Notes: generated by a model not told the origin, from the sequence alone. A stretch of 64,000 bases of DNA from Bacteroidota bacterium (GCA_022710185.1 JAKLHK010000003.1:62001-126000), one strand, 5' to 3'; positions 46,215 through 54,902 are shown, numbered from the stretch's first letter. Program-made: numbers and translations.

Positions 46215-46319
46215 GGGACGTCGTCCCATCATTGACAGACGTCGTCCCATCATTGACAGACGTCGTCCCTATTCCCATCATGGACAGACGTCGTCCCATC
46301 ATGGACAGACGTCGTCCCT
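46215..46319 (-). repeat. Five-copy tandem array of the dispersed motif
   Basis: Copies of GACGTCGTCCC start at 46217, 46238, 46259, 46287 and 46308. Spacing is 21, 21, 28 and 21 bp, with ATCATTGACA or ATCATGGACA between them. The array lies directly after the MORN lipoprotein stop and before the convergent S4 gene. Given as minus strand because AGGGACGACGTCT reads on that strand. Confidence 0.95.
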
Positions 46320-46383
46320 ATTCCGTTCATCTCAGCCTTGCTTATCGCGGATGAACAGGCAGCGGTCCAGTCACAGATCCATT

Positions 46384-46776
46384 TCAAGATATATCTTTAA
46401 CCCTCCCGATGTTCCTGCGCTCCTTTTTGGTTGGTCGCCCGCTACCCTTGTCGCGTCGCTCATAATTCATTTCTTTGAGCATAAGGATGCGCTGTAGTTC
46501 TTCTTTTGGGGTAATGTCATGATAGCATTCGCGGGCAATGGAGGCTGATACCCTTGTGTCAATCACCCGAATCACCTCAATCTGGCGCGTGATGCCACCA
46601 TACCTGATGGAGTAGTGTTCTCCTGCCTGTACTTCTTTTGAGGGCTTCACTGGCCCATGGGCTGATGAAACCCAACCCTTTCGGCATACTTCACTGGAAA
46701 TGGATCGTGATTTGAACAGGCGAATTGACCATAGGTACTTGTCAATTCGCACATTGTCAGTGTTTTCAGACGTCAT
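46384..46776 (-). CDS. S4-domain RNA-binding protein (Hsp15-like)
   Basis: A 130-residue protein with an S4 RNA-binding domain ([20 protein letters not shown], cited to 20, through [15 protein letters not shown]) and a basic C-terminal tail ([16 protein letters not shown]). This is the layout of heat-shock protein 15, which binds stalled 50S subunits carrying a peptidyl-tRNA. It overlaps the upstream der gene by 4 bp (ATGA type), so it is probably translated with it. Confidence 0.88.
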   Translation of the reverse strand: MTSENTDNVRIDKYLWSIRLFKSRSISSEVCRKGWVSSAHGPVKPSKEVQAGEHYSIRYGGITRQIEVIRVIDTRVSASIARECYHDITPKEELQRILMLKEMNYERRDKGSGRPTKKERRNIGRVKDIS

Positions 46777-48077
46777 TTCTTGCGGAAAAATATCTGAATT
46801 GGAACTCCGCTGAACTCAAATCGGCTTCTTATCTGATTTTCAAGGAACCGCTTGTAAGGATCCTTGACCTGCTGGGGATAATTGCAGAAAAAGGCGAAGG
46901 CTGGACTATGTTTGGGGAGTTGGGTAATGTATTTTATCCTGACATAGTTGCCTCGATAGCTTGGAGGCGGAGTTTCAGCGATGGCTGGAAGTAGCTCTTC
47001 ATTCAGCCGGGAGGTGGGAATCTTTCGCATCCTGTTCTGGTAAACAGCCATGGCTGCTTCCAATACTTTCAGCACCCTCTGTTTTTCCTTAACAGAGATG
47101 AATATGATGGGAATGTCGGTGAAGGGGGAAGTCCTGGATAATATCCGCTGTCGGTACTCCTCATGTGTGCGGTTGTCCTTCTCAATCAGATCCCATTTGT
47201 TTACTGCTATGACCAATCCTTTACTGTTCCGCTCGATGAGTTGGAGTATACTTAGATCCTGGCTTTCAATTCCTGATGATGCATCAATCATCAGTACACA
47301 GACATCGGAATGCTCAATTGCCCTGATTGAGCGCATTACAGAGTAATATTCGATATCCTCGAATACCCGGGACCGCTTTCGTAGACCCGCTGTGTCAACC
47401 AGCACGAAGTCGAACCCAAATTTCTGATATCGGGTATATATGCTATCACGCGTAGTGCCAGGCACATCAGTAACGATATGCCTTTCTGTATCCAATAATG
47501 CATTTATCAGCGATGACTTTCCGACATTAGGTCGACCGACAACTGCAAAACGAGGCAATTCAGGTTCCTCCTCTTCCTCGGTGTCATTCATAAGGCTGAC
47601 CACTGCATCCAGGAGATCTCCGGTACCATGACCGTTTATTGAAGAAACAGGCCAAACCTGCCCCAATCCCAGACGGTAAAATTCTTGTGCATCTCCATGG
47701 AGTGCTGTGTTGTCTACCTTATTGGCTACCAGGAACACCGGCTTCCCGCTTCTTCGCAGCACATCTGCGACATCCTCGTCCATAGGGGTCAGGCCTGCAA
47801 TGCTATCCACAACAAAGAGGATAATATCCGATTCCTGGACTGCGAGGTTGACTTGTTTTCGTATTTCAGATTCAAAGGCATCATCCGAACCGATGATGTA
47901 GCCCCCGGTGTCGATTACGGAAAATTTCTTACCGTTCCAGTCGGAACTTCCGTAATTACGGTCCCGGGTCACGCCACTGATCTCATCTACAATGGCCTCT
48001 CTCATACCAACAAGACGGTTGAAGAGTGTTGACTTGCCTACATTCGGTCTTCCTACTATTGCTACAATACTGCTCAT
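46773..48077 (-). CDS. der: GTPase Der (EngA)
   Basis: An essential GTPase of 50S ribosome assembly with two tandem G domains. First P-loop [14 protein letters not shown] (~8-20), switch DTGG, NKVD; second P-loop [14 protein letters not shown] (~180), [13 protein letters not shown]; then the C-terminal KH-like domain ending IQIFFRKK. 434 residues is the usual length. The era gene (also a ribosome-assembly GTPase) lies 45 bp upstream on the same strand, and the S4 gene overlaps downstream, so the three make a ribosome-assembly run. Confidence 0.97.
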   Translation of the reverse strand: MSSIVAIVGRPNVGKSTLFNRLVGMREAIVDEISGVTRDRNYGSSDWNGKKFSVIDTGGYIIGSDDAFESEIRKQVNLAVQESDIILFVVDSIAGLTPMDEDVADVLRRSGKPVFLVANKVDNTALHGDAQEFYRLGLGQVWPVSSINGHGTGDLLDAVVSLMNDTEEEEEPELPRFAVVGRPNVGKSSLINALLDTERHIVTDVPGTTRDSIYTRYQKFGFDFVLVDTAGLRKRSRVFEDIEYYSVMRSIRAIEHSDVCVLMIDASSGIESQDLSILQLIERNSKGLVIAVNKWDLIEKDNRTHEEYRQRILSRTSPFTDIPIIFISVKEKQRVLKVLEAAMAVYQNRMRKIPTSRLNEELLPAIAETPPPSYRGNYVRIKYITQLPKHSPAFAFFCNYPQQVKDPYKRFLENQIRSRFEFSGVPIQIFFRKK

Positions 48078-48122
48078 CAGATGGATTGTGGGAAATTCTT
48101 CAGTGCGGCAAAGGTAAGGTTT

Positions 48123-49004
48123 TCAGAGGGGGTTGTAGCCAAACCATCGGAGTTGCTTGGGGTTGTCTCTCCAGTCCTTGATCACCTTCACCTTCAGTTC
48201 CAGATGAACTTTCTGGTCAAGGAAACCTTCGATCGATCGGCGGGCTTCTATTCCGAGGCGTTTTATTGCCTTGCCCGCATTTCCGATGATTATTGCTTTC
48301 TGACTTTCTCTTGATACCACAATTGTTGCGTAGATTCTGACCAGAAGGCGGTCCTCAATGAAATCATCAATAATAACTTCCGCTGAGTATGGAATTTCCT
48401 GTTGATAGTGTAGTAGTATCTTCTCTCGAATTATTTCCGATACAAAGAAACGTAGGTTTCTGTCCGTTAATTCTTCTTTATCGAAGTATGGAGGGGACTC
48501 AGGAAGGAGATCCAATATCCGCGCTTTTAGCCAGTCCAGATTGAAACCATAGAGCGCGGATATAGGGATGATGCTTGCTTCAGGAAACATATCACTCCAG
48601 TGGGCAATATCCCTTTCAACTGAAGCCTGATCGGAGAGGTCAACCTTGTTGAGCGCAATGATCAGCGGGATCTGGTCATGAAGCAGTTTTCCTGTATGGT
48701 TTGCGTCTTCCCTGGTGTCGTCTCTTGTAACAACCCATAGATAAACATCCCCATCTTCGATGGCTGTGTTCACATACTCCATCATGGACTCCTGAAGAGG
48801 GTATTTTGGAGTGATTACCCCGGGGGTATCGGAGAATACGATCTGGTAATCATCCCCATTCACAATTCCCAGGATTCTGTGTCTGGTTGTTTGTGCCTTG
48901 GGGGTTATTATTGACAATCGTTCTCCCGTCAGGGCGTTCATGAGCGTGGATTTACCTGCGTTGGGGGCCCCCAGGATATTGACGAAGCCGGCTTTATGGG
49001 TCAT
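48123..49004 (-). CDS. era: GTPase Era
   Basis: A GTPase that binds 16S rRNA near its 3' end and helps mature the 30S subunit. G domain: GAPNAGKSTLMNAL (~12-25), DTPGVITPKYPLQ, NKVDLSD; C-terminal KH domain with QKAIIIGNAGKAIKRLGIEA. 293 residues is normal. It starts 92 bp from the divergent initiator tRNA gene, whose promoter lies in that gap. Confidence 0.97.
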   Translation of the reverse strand: MTHKAGFVNILGAPNAGKSTLMNALTGERLSIITPKAQTTRHRILGIVNGDDYQIVFSDTPGVITPKYPLQESMMEYVNTAIEDGDVYLWVVTRDDTREDANHTGKLLHDQIPLIIALNKVDLSDQASVERDIAHWSDMFPEASIIPISALYGFNLDWLKARILDLLPESPPYFDKEELTDRNLRFFVSEIIREKILLHYQQEIPYSAEVIIDDFIEDRLLVRIYATIVVSRESQKAIIIGNAGKAIKRLGIEARRSIEGFLDQKVHLELKVKVIKDWRDNPKQLRWFGYNPL

Positions 49005-49028
49005 TCGGAATTTTTTGTCGTATACCTC

Positions 49029-49059
49029 TTGTCTAACAAATAAACAAAATATATCTTTG
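49029..49059 (+). promoter_or_regulatory. Promoter of the initiator tRNA gene
   Basis: TTG (49029-49031), a 20 bp spacer and TATCTTTG (49052-49059) match both Bacteroidota promoter elements at the ideal distance. The tRNA starts 38 bp downstream of the -7 box. Confidence 0.75.
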
Positions 49060-49096
49060 CATCCCCATTGAAGATACTTGTATTAATTCAAGATAC

Positions 49097-49168
<72 letters not shown>

Positions 49169-49173
49169 CATGT

Positions 49174-49204
49174 AATTCCCGGTGCGATGCGCCGGGAATT
49201 TTTT
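49174..49204 (+). terminator. Terminator of the initiator tRNA gene
   Basis: AATTCCCGG and CCGGGAATT form a 9-bp stem around a 9-nt loop, followed by a run of T. It starts 6 bp after the tRNA. Confidence 0.88.
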
Positions 49205-49218
49205 ATTCCCTTATCCTT

Positions 49219-49233
49219 AGGGACGACGTCCCT
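49219..49233 (+). repeat. Dispersed motif copy upstream of the RAYT-like gene
   Basis: AGGGACGACGTCCCT, the near-palindromic form, 99 bp before the transposase ATG and 15 bp after the tRNA terminator. Confidence 0.88.
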
Positions 49234-49331
49234 CCCTCACTCACTCACGGGTTCCAGGGCTCTATTCCCGAAATTTTTGTCCGTTTTACTACCCCCAGAA
49301 CGTCTAATTCTATATCGAAAAACATAGAGTT

Positions 49332-49916
49332 ATGCCTTCAAAGAAGTATACAACACCAATAAGGGAGGGAAGAGTCTTTCATATCTTTAATCGCGGGATC
49401 AACCATCAGGATGTATTTCTGTGTGATGAGGACAAAAAGTGCTTCCTGAATAGGGTTCGGAAGTACCTGTCTGATTATGCAGATATCCTTGCATACAGCA
49501 TACTAGACAACCATTACCATATCCTTGTGCGTATCAAGGAAGGTAACGACCCATCAAGCTGCTTCTCAAAGCAGTTTGCAAAGCTGATATTGTCCTACAC
49601 CTATTACTATAACCGAAAGTACGGTCATTCAGGACCAATCTTTCACCGATGCTTCAAGCGGCTGGAAGTCAACACTCAAGACTATCTTCGTAAGGTCTTT
49701 TGGTATGTTAATGCAAACCCAGCTCACCACAACTCAGCAGCAGACTATAGGAATTATGGCTTTAGTTCACTTGCGTGTTATCTGGGAGGTAAGCCCGACG
49801 GCTTGACTTCACACAGCCTGGTGGCAGAAATCTTTGGTTCACGTCGGTCATTACTGGATTTCTTAGAAGGCTCTCACGATGTATTGAGCCTGGGGATTCT
49901 CACGATGGAAGGATAA
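49332..49916 (+). CDS. RAYT-like Y1 (HUH) transposase
   Basis: A 194-residue protein of the IS200/REP-associated tyrosine transposase (Y1_Tnp) family. It has the family start REGRVFHIFNRG, the metal-binding HUH motif in DNHYHILVRI (His-Tyr-His), the middle block YYYNRKYGHSGPIFHRCFKR and, after it, a Y1-type tyrosine in DYLRKVFWYVNANPAHH, which would be the nucleophile. RAYTs cut and join single-stranded DNA at hairpin-forming repeats and are thought to spread REP elements. There are no flanking IS ends or partner tnpB. It lies between the initiator tRNA terminator and the cyclase gene, with one motif copy directly upstream. Normal RAYT size; no sign of decay. Confidence 0.88.
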   Translation: MPSKKYTTPIREGRVFHIFNRGINHQDVFLCDEDKKCFLNRVRKYLSDYADILAYSILDNHYHILVRIKEGNDPSSCFSKQFAKLILSYTYYYNRKYGHSGPIFHRCFKRLEVNTQDYLRKVFWYVNANPAHHNSAADYRNYGFSSLACYLGGKPDGLTSHSLVAEIFGSRRSLLDFLEGSHDVLSLGILTMEG

Positions 49917-49939
49917 GCAACATTAACAGTTCGATGGGA

Positions 49940-50578
49940 TCAGAGAATGACTCTGGCGACGGCCCTGACAGGAGCACCGTCTGCTGATTTTACAGCGATT
50001 GGAAAGCATAGTATTTCCACGGGCTTATCGATAATCTCCTCCAATCCAGTAAGGTTCTCGATGATTAATACCTCCTTCATCATCAATATCTTATGGCAGT
50101 TGAGCGCTTCAGATTCTATTGGATCTGGGGAAATGGTATCCATCCCAACACCTCGAATAGTTCTTTCTGCAATCCACCGGCATAAATCGGGACTTAATAC
50201 TGGATAGTCCATGTATTTTGGGGTGCCCCAGTATTGGGACCAGCCGGTACAGAAGAGGATAAAATCTGCGTCCCCTATGAATCCTTCATAGGCTGCAACC
50301 ACTGATAATCCTATTTCGCTTGCATTATTCCTGCAGTCTATGGTTATCGCTTTGCCATGGAATGAACCGAGAGAATACTCATCCAGTAGCTTCCCTCCTT
50401 GAATGATGTGTCCAGGGGCGTCGATATGAGTGCCCGTATGCAGATGCATTGTTAGCTTTTGCTCTGAATAACCATCCTTCTCCACACTGTGGATCTGTTC
50501 AATCCGGGGCATAGGTGTTCCGGGGTAGAGACTCATGCCGGATGCGATAGGATGGCTAAGGTCTAAATATCGGTGCAT
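49940..50578 (-). CDS. Cyclase-family (kynurenine formamidase-like) hydrolase
   Basis: A ~212-residue metal-dependent hydrolase of the cyclase/formamidase family. It begins MHRYLDLSHPIASGMSLYPG, has the metal motif HTGTHIDAPGHI and ends with EILCFPIAVKSADGAPVRAVA. Members include kynurenine formamidase KynB and carbamoyl or isatin hydrolases; the substrate is not determined. The ATG at 50578 is used; the frame extends to 50746 but those residues are not conserved and contain the repeat copies. The region between this gene and the divergent aldo/keto reductase holds a motif pair and a strong promoter. Confidence 0.88.
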   Translation of the reverse strand: MHRYLDLSHPIASGMSLYPGTPMPRIEQIHSVEKDGYSEQKLTMHLHTGTHIDAPGHIIQGGKLLDEYSLGSFHGKAITIDCRNNASEIGLSVVAAYEGFIGDADFILFCTGWSQYWGTPKYMDYPVLSPDLCRWIAERTIRGVGMDTISPDPIESEALNCHKILMMKEVLIIENLTGLEEIIDKPVEILCFPIAVKSADGAPVRAVARVIL

Positions 50579-50611
50579 CGGTGCTGATTTGAGCTCCGAA
50601 GTTAGCAAACA

Positions 50612-50672
50612 GTAAGCAGGGACGACGTCCCAAAGTTTAGCGTCCGCTTGTAAGCAGGGACGACGTCCCAAA
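50612..50672 (+). repeat. 38-bp direct duplication containing two motif copies
   Basis: GTAAGCAGGGACGACGTCCC starts at 50612 and again at 50650, with the 3 following bases also identical (23 bp), a 38 bp period. It lies 34 bp upstream of the cyclase gene ATG. Confidence 0.9.
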
Positions 50673-50730
50673 ATTAAACCTACACTTGGGGGATCGTTTG
50701 TTGTTCTGCCTGAACAGACGATGAATATGT

Positions 50731-50761
50731 TTGCGCTGCAGTGCATGGGAAATTAACTTTG
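50731..50761 (+). promoter_or_regulatory. Promoter of the aldo/keto reductase gene
   Basis: TTG (50731-50733), 20 bp, TAACTTTG (50754-50761): both Bacteroidota elements at the standard distance, 43 bp before the ATG. Confidence 0.72.
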
Positions 50762-50804
50762 CAAGGAAACATGCGCATGATAACCCATAATCAATGATGA
50801 TTCA

Positions 50805-51638
50805 ATGGACCTGACATTACATTCAGACTATACACTCAATAACCAGGAACGAATACCCGTATTGGGGTGCGGATTCTTCAAGGTTCCCGACGGACATCAG
50901 ACTATCGATGCTGTCCTAGATGCATTAGCACTGGGTTATCGGCTCATAGACACTGCCTCTGTATACGGAAATGAACGCTCGGTAGGCGAAGCAATAAAAA
51001 GGAGTGGTATAAATCGAGATGAGATCTATGTTACCACTAAGTTATGGAATGAAGATCAGGGATATGAGCAAGCAAAGCGTGCGCTGGAGGGCAGCCTGAA
51101 GAAGCTGTCGATGACGTATGTAGATTTGTACCTTTTACATTGGCCAGTAGCAGGTAAGCGCCAGGAAAGCTGGCGAGCCATCGAAGATCTACATGATCGT
51201 GGTTTCTGTAAGTCTATCGGTGTGAGCAATTACTTGAAGCCTCATCTTGTGGAATTACTTATGCACTGTCGCGTAAAACCTGTGGTCAATCAGCTTGAAA
51301 TCAGTCCATTCAATTATCTTTCCCGTTTGGATACAATTCAGTTCTGCAGAAAGAACGATATCCATATTGAGGCCTATAGCCCCTTAACCAAGGGACTGAA
51401 ACTTTCAGACCCTCGTTTGCTCAAGATTGCGAGAAAGTACTACCGTTCTCCTGCGCAAGTCTTACTAAGGTGGTCGTTGCAGGAAGGATTCACTGCAATC
51501 CCAAAGTCATCAGGCAAAGAACATCTGCTCGAGAATTCCAAGGTATTTGACTTTTCGCTTTCAATTAGTGACATGGATCTTCTTTCAGCAATGAACGAGA
51601 ACCTGACAACGGGTTGGAATCCTGAGGATCAGGCATGA
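50805..51638 (+). CDS. Aldo/keto reductase
   Basis: A 277-residue NADPH-dependent (beta/alpha)8 reductase. Catalytic residues are recognisable: Asp in LIDTASVYGNE with the acid Tyr, Lys in VTTKLWNEDQGYE, and His in LLHWPVAGKR. The cofactor block IPKSSGKEHLLEN is at the C-terminal side. It matches the diketogulonate reductase/prostaglandin synthase group; substrate unknown. Its own promoter and ~190 bp of motif-containing spacer precede it. Confidence 0.93.
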   Translation: MDLTLHSDYTLNNQERIPVLGCGFFKVPDGHQTIDAVLDALALGYRLIDTASVYGNERSVGEAIKRSGINRDEIYVTTKLWNEDQGYEQAKRALEGSLKKLSMTYVDLYLLHWPVAGKRQESWRAIEDLHDRGFCKSIGVSNYLKPHLVELLMHCRVKPVVNQLEISPFNYLSRLDTIQFCRKNDIHIEAYSPLTKGLKLSDPRLLKIARKYYRSPAQVLLRWSLQEGFTAIPKSSGKEHLLENSKVFDFSLSISDMDLLSAMNENLTTGWNPEDQA

Positions 51639-51710
51639 ACAGCTGAAACATTCTGGCGTGGGGGTACCTATTAGGATCCTCGAGAATTAATTAATGTGAA
51701 GTTGTCCCAT

Positions 51711-51723
51711 AGGGACGACGTCT
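51711..51723 (+). repeat. Dispersed motif copy after the aldo/keto reductase
   Basis: AGGGACGACGTCT followed by ATT; a decayed opposed copy sits right before it, so the two could form a hairpin. Confidence 0.85.
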
Positions 51724-51802
51724 ATTGACTTCAACCGACCTTGCTAACATGCTTATGTGGAAAAACATTTTAGGTATTCCTCGCACCCCCATCTTCAAAC
51801 CC

Positions 51803-51810
51803 TATCTTTG
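51803..51810 (+). promoter_or_regulatory. Possible -7 box for the T9SS type B gene
   Basis: TATCTTTG matches TAnnTTTG; no -33 TTG at the usual distance. A ~95 bp leader would follow. Confidence 0.4.
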
Positions 51811-51907
51811 TTGTTAATAAAAGGTGAAAAATGTTGTTACTGGATGAGGAATGGTTTCATTAGGAAGTGAATAGCTCTGCTTCGTCAATGCAACCTGACT
51901 GTTCCAA

Positions 51908-53956
51908 ATGATCCGGAGCATTGTGAAATTGTATCGCGATAATAAATATCCAAGGCCCTTCACCAGGATGGTTCTGGCAGGACTTATGTTCGTTTTCGGT
52001 CAATTTCTTGTATCAGGACAATGCAATATTCAAATTTGTATCGATACAACACCCCTGGACTCAATTGAAATTTGTTTAGGTGACTCGCTGAGTATTTCTG
52101 CCACAGGGGAGTGCATATTGCTATCTGAATCGTTTGACAATATGGCTTTCGGGTCAACTGAATGGATCTATTACCCTCCGAATATTCAGTATACCAACCC
52201 TTGCATGAGCAGTGCCAACGGTAGTTCTTATGCATGGTTCGGAGCAGCATGCCCACCTACCAGAGAGATAGTTACCAAGGACTTTGACCTCATGGCCGGA
52301 GGATATATATCATTCGATCTGAGGTATGGGCTACAAGGGGCAAATACACCCTGTGATGGTCCTGATGCGATGCGGGAAGGAGTATCTCTCCAATATTCAA
52401 CAGATTATGGAGATAACTGGCATGATATAGCGTATTTCGCTCCAACGGGTAGCGTTTTACCCTCAAATCCCTTCACCACGCTTCCGACAACCTTTGGACC
52501 GACTATGTTCACGTCCTGGGGCAACTATGTTTTCCAGATACCGGCCGGAGCATGTACACCACATACACGAATACGATGGGCTCAGTACTATATTAACTAT
52601 TATAATGGCCATTTTGATGATAGTTGGGGAATCGATAATATCTTAATATCCAGATCTATAGAGTTGGATACCCGATGGGATTTCGGGTCAGATACCACCT
52701 CTCCAGGGTTTGTTCATCCTACCGGGGATAGTGTGTTCATTGCCTACCTATTGGACTATCATTTCCCCTATGATACCATCGCTTCGGATACGCTGGCAGT
52801 TTGGGTACACCAAATGCCGGAATTTGATTTCCTTATGGACACGAACAGAATATGTCTGAGGGACTCACTTTCTATACACCTGACTGGCGCATATGCCTAC
52901 CAATGGAGCAATGGCTTGCTGGGGAACGCCGTGACTGTGTCGCCAAGCGCCGATGCTCTATTCACGGTAACAGGAACCGATGATATTGGTTGTTCCTCAG
53001 AAGATTCATTATGGATTTATGTAGAACCCTTGCCGGTAATTCATTTGACAGGGGATACGGTTTGTGCGGGGGATACGGCAATCCTGAGTGCATCTGGTGG
53101 TGTGCGATATGAATGGAGGGAAGGTGATACCCTGGCCTCAATACAGGTGGTGCCCCAACACAGTACCATTTATCATATCACGGTTACAGGAGCTAATAAT
53201 TGTAAAGACACCGGCAGTGTGTTATCATACGTATGGCAGCTTCCGCAAGGCACATCCTCTGAAGATACTACTATTTGTTTTGGCGGCGAGGTCATACTCT
53301 GGGCATCAGGAGGGGTGGAATACCAGTGGAGCGATGGTGCCCATACTCCCTCAATCACCGTTTCTCCGAAAATGGACGAATTATTCTTTGTGACGATCAC
53401 TGATGATCATCAATGTGCAGTGAGGGATTCCGTCCTTGTTCGGGTTAATCCTTTGCGTGAGGTCTTGCTGGAGGCCAATCCTGATACGGTCTGCAGAGGG
53501 ACGTCGTCCCTAATTAATGCGTTGGGAGGAGTTGAGTACATATGGAGTACTGGGGCGTATGGATCACAAATCGAAGTATGGCCTGGTTCTCCCACAGTAT
53601 ATCATGTAACCGCAACTGAGACCTACGCCGGGTTGACGTGTATGTTGACCAATTCAATATACCTCTATGTGGAAGAGTGTAATACTTTACACATGGCCAA
53701 TGCCTTTAACCCGGAAGGATACACAAATGTTTTTAAGCCGATCGGGAACTTCTTCAGCATTAGCGATTATTACTTTGCCATATACGACCGTTGGGGTAGA
53801 ATGATCTTCGAAACCCACAATTGGGATGAGGGTTGGGACGGCAGAATCCATGGTGCACCAGCGCCAAATGGAGCCTATGTATACCTTGTTAAGTTCACGA
53901 AAGAGTATGTAGATCAGACCTTTGAGAGGATAGGGACAGTAACGGTGATACGATGA
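51908..53956 (+). CDS. T9SS type B (gliding-motility CHU_C) surface protein with PKD/Ig-like repeats
   Basis: A 682-residue exported protein. The signal peptide is ~residues 19-37 (MVLAGLMFVFGQFLVSGQ). A domain at ~60-250 (SFDNMAFGSTEWIYYPPN, DSWGIDNILIS) is laminin-G/jelly-roll-like. Then 3-4 repeats of ~75 residues each start DTVC and run to YEWR or YQWS (for example GGVEYIWSTGAYGS). The C-terminal ~85 residues, from NAFNPEGYTNVFKPIG to GRMIFETHNWDEGWDG and PNGAYVYLVKF, form the type B sorting domain. It should be exported by T9SS, and adhesion is a possible role. One repeat contains the dispersed motif in frame. Confidence 0.88.
   Translation: MIRSIVKLYRDNKYPRPFTRMVLAGLMFVFGQFLVSGQCNIQICIDTTPLDSIEICLGDSLSISATGECILLSESFDNMAFGSTEWIYYPPNIQYTNPCMSSANGSSYAWFGAACPPTREIVTKDFDLMAGGYISFDLRYGLQGANTPCDGPDAMREGVSLQYSTDYGDNWHDIAYFAPTGSVLPSNPFTTLPTTFGPTMFTSWGNYVFQIPAGACTPHTRIRWAQYYINYYNGHFDDSWGIDNILISRSIELDTRWDFGSDTTSPGFVHPTGDSVFIAYLLDYHFPYDTIASDTLAVWVHQMPEFDFLMDTNRICLRDSLSIHLTGAYAYQWSNGLLGNAVTVSPSADALFTVTGTDDIGCSSEDSLWIYVEPLPVIHLTGDTVCAGDTAILSASGGVRYEWREGDTLASIQVVPQHSTIYHITVTGANNCKDTGSVLSYVWQLPQGTSSEDTTICFGGEVILWASGGVEYQWSDGAHTPSITVSPKMDELFFVTITDDHQCAVRDSVLVRVNPLREVLLEANPDTVCRGTSSLINALGGVEYIWSTGAYGSQIEVWPGSPTVYHVTATETYAGLTCMLTNSIYLYVEECNTLHMANAFNPEGYTNVFKPIGNFFSISDYYFAIYDRWGRMIFETHNWDEGWDGRIHGAPAPNGAYVYLVKFTKEYVDQTFERIGTVTVIR
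53497..53511 (+). repeat. Dispersed motif copy inside the T9SS type B gene
   Basis: AGGGACGTCGTCCCT, encoding GTSS within DTVCRGTSSLIN. The sister repeat has DTVCAGDTAILS at the same place and length. Confidence 0.8.
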
Positions 53957-53994
53957 AAAGACTTTCATTCTAGATCGGAGCATCAAGGACTAAG

Positions 53995-54795
53995 TCACCG
54001 ATTCTTCTCCAGGAATTCTCGTACAATACTAACCAAATCGTCTGCTGCTTCCAGATGCCCCATATGCCCGGTGTTGGCTAGAATTTGAACCGCTATATTT
54101 GGAGAAAGTGAAGATTGTTGGATTATTTTTTCGACAGGAATCCGAGAATCTCGATCACCCCCTATGAATATGACGGGAATATCTGTTGATTCAAGTAGGT
54201 CCATGGAGTCCCTGCGCTCACGCATTCCCTTAATTGCAGCGATAATGGCGTCCGGTTGCATCTTCTCAGCATTGACCCTGAGCTCATTAATGCGTTGATC
54301 AAGGCGTTTCAGATTTTCAGGTGCGAACAATCCGTCAATGAATGAGTAGAGAAACTCTCTTCTGTCATGCTTGATGATCTCAATGGCCCGCTGACGGTTT
54401 TTGAGGGTAGCTGCATCGTCCCCTGATGCATGCGAATGAAGCAGAATTAATCCGGACAATTTTCTGTTATATGTGCGCAGATACTGAAGAGCCACATAAC
54501 CACCCATTGAGTGACCAATAAATGTTGCTTCCGGAATGGACTCTCTCTCCATTACCAGGTTTGTGAGCATGGCCATGAAGGCCATGCTATGAGTAGAAGC
54601 GAATGTGGAAGTGCGACCGTGTCCTGGCAGATCAATGGCAATGCATCGGTAATCCTGCTGCAATTTGATAATCAGGTCTTCCCACATTGTGGAAGACTCA
54701 AGGAAGCCATGAACCAAGAACAGCACAGGGCCATTTCCTTCGCTGTCCAAGTAATGGATCCTCCTCTCACGAAACGCGATCGATTTAGTTTTCAT
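53995..54795 (-). CDS. Alpha/beta-fold hydrolase
   Basis: A 266-residue hydrolase with the nucleophile elbow GHSMGGY (Ser), the oxyanion block FLVHGFLESSTMW, the acid in GGDRDSRIP and the catalytic His in TGHMGHLE. The closest known types are carboxylesterases and BioH/MhpC-like enzymes; the substrate is not readable. It starts 88 bp downstream of the aminopeptidase P gene on the same strand, with an inverted pair of motif copies between them. Confidence 0.9.
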   Translation of the reverse strand: MKTKSIAFRERRIHYLDSEGNGPVLFLVHGFLESSTMWEDLIIKLQQDYRCIAIDLPGHGRTSTFASTHSMAFMAMLTNLVMERESIPEATFIGHSMGGYVALQYLRTYNRKLSGLILLHSHASGDDAATLKNRQRAIEIIKHDRREFLYSFIDGLFAPENLKRLDQRINELRVNAEKMQPDAIIAAIKGMRERRDSMDLLESTDIPVIFIGGDRDSRIPVEKIIQQSSLSPNIAVQILANTGHMGHLEAADDLVSIVREFLEKNR

Positions 54796-54823
54796 GGTGA
54801 GTTCAAATGGAAGGGGACTGAGA

Positions 54824-54902
54824 AGGGACGACGTCTATTCTGGTAGAAAATGAAACTGAAGGATAGACGTCGTCCCTTTCACGTCAGACAGACGTCGTCC
54901 CC
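54824..54902. repeat. Inverted pair and third motif copy at the aminopeptidase P end
   Basis: Forward 54824-54836 and reverse 54865-54877 have 16-bp complementary arms (AAGGGACGACGTCTAT) around a ~25 nt loop. A third copy (reverse, 54890-54902) lies at the end of the aminopeptidase gene and encodes its last residues (GTTSV). Confidence 0.9.

Larger units (their letters stand above)
51639..51907 (+). other. Intergenic region with motif copy and -7 box
   Basis: No gene is seen. It holds a degenerate reverse motif (GTTGTCCCAT, ~51701), a full forward motif at 51711-51723 and a TATCTTTG -7-type box (51803-51810) about 97 bp before the next ATG. Confidence 0.5.

Noticed and set aside
46215-46319. 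Possible CRISPR array
   Set aside because: Repeat units are about 11-13 bp with 10-17 bp spacers that resemble each other, and no cas gene is in the window.
46215-46319. Possible integron or attachment-site array
   Set aside because: No integrase gene is in the window, the units are too short for attC sites, and single copies occur inside genes.
49938-50746. Longer cyclase-family frame starting at 50746
   Set aside because: The extra N-terminal residues are not conserved and contain the motif copies and non-coding sequence; the ATG at 50578 gives the normal family start.
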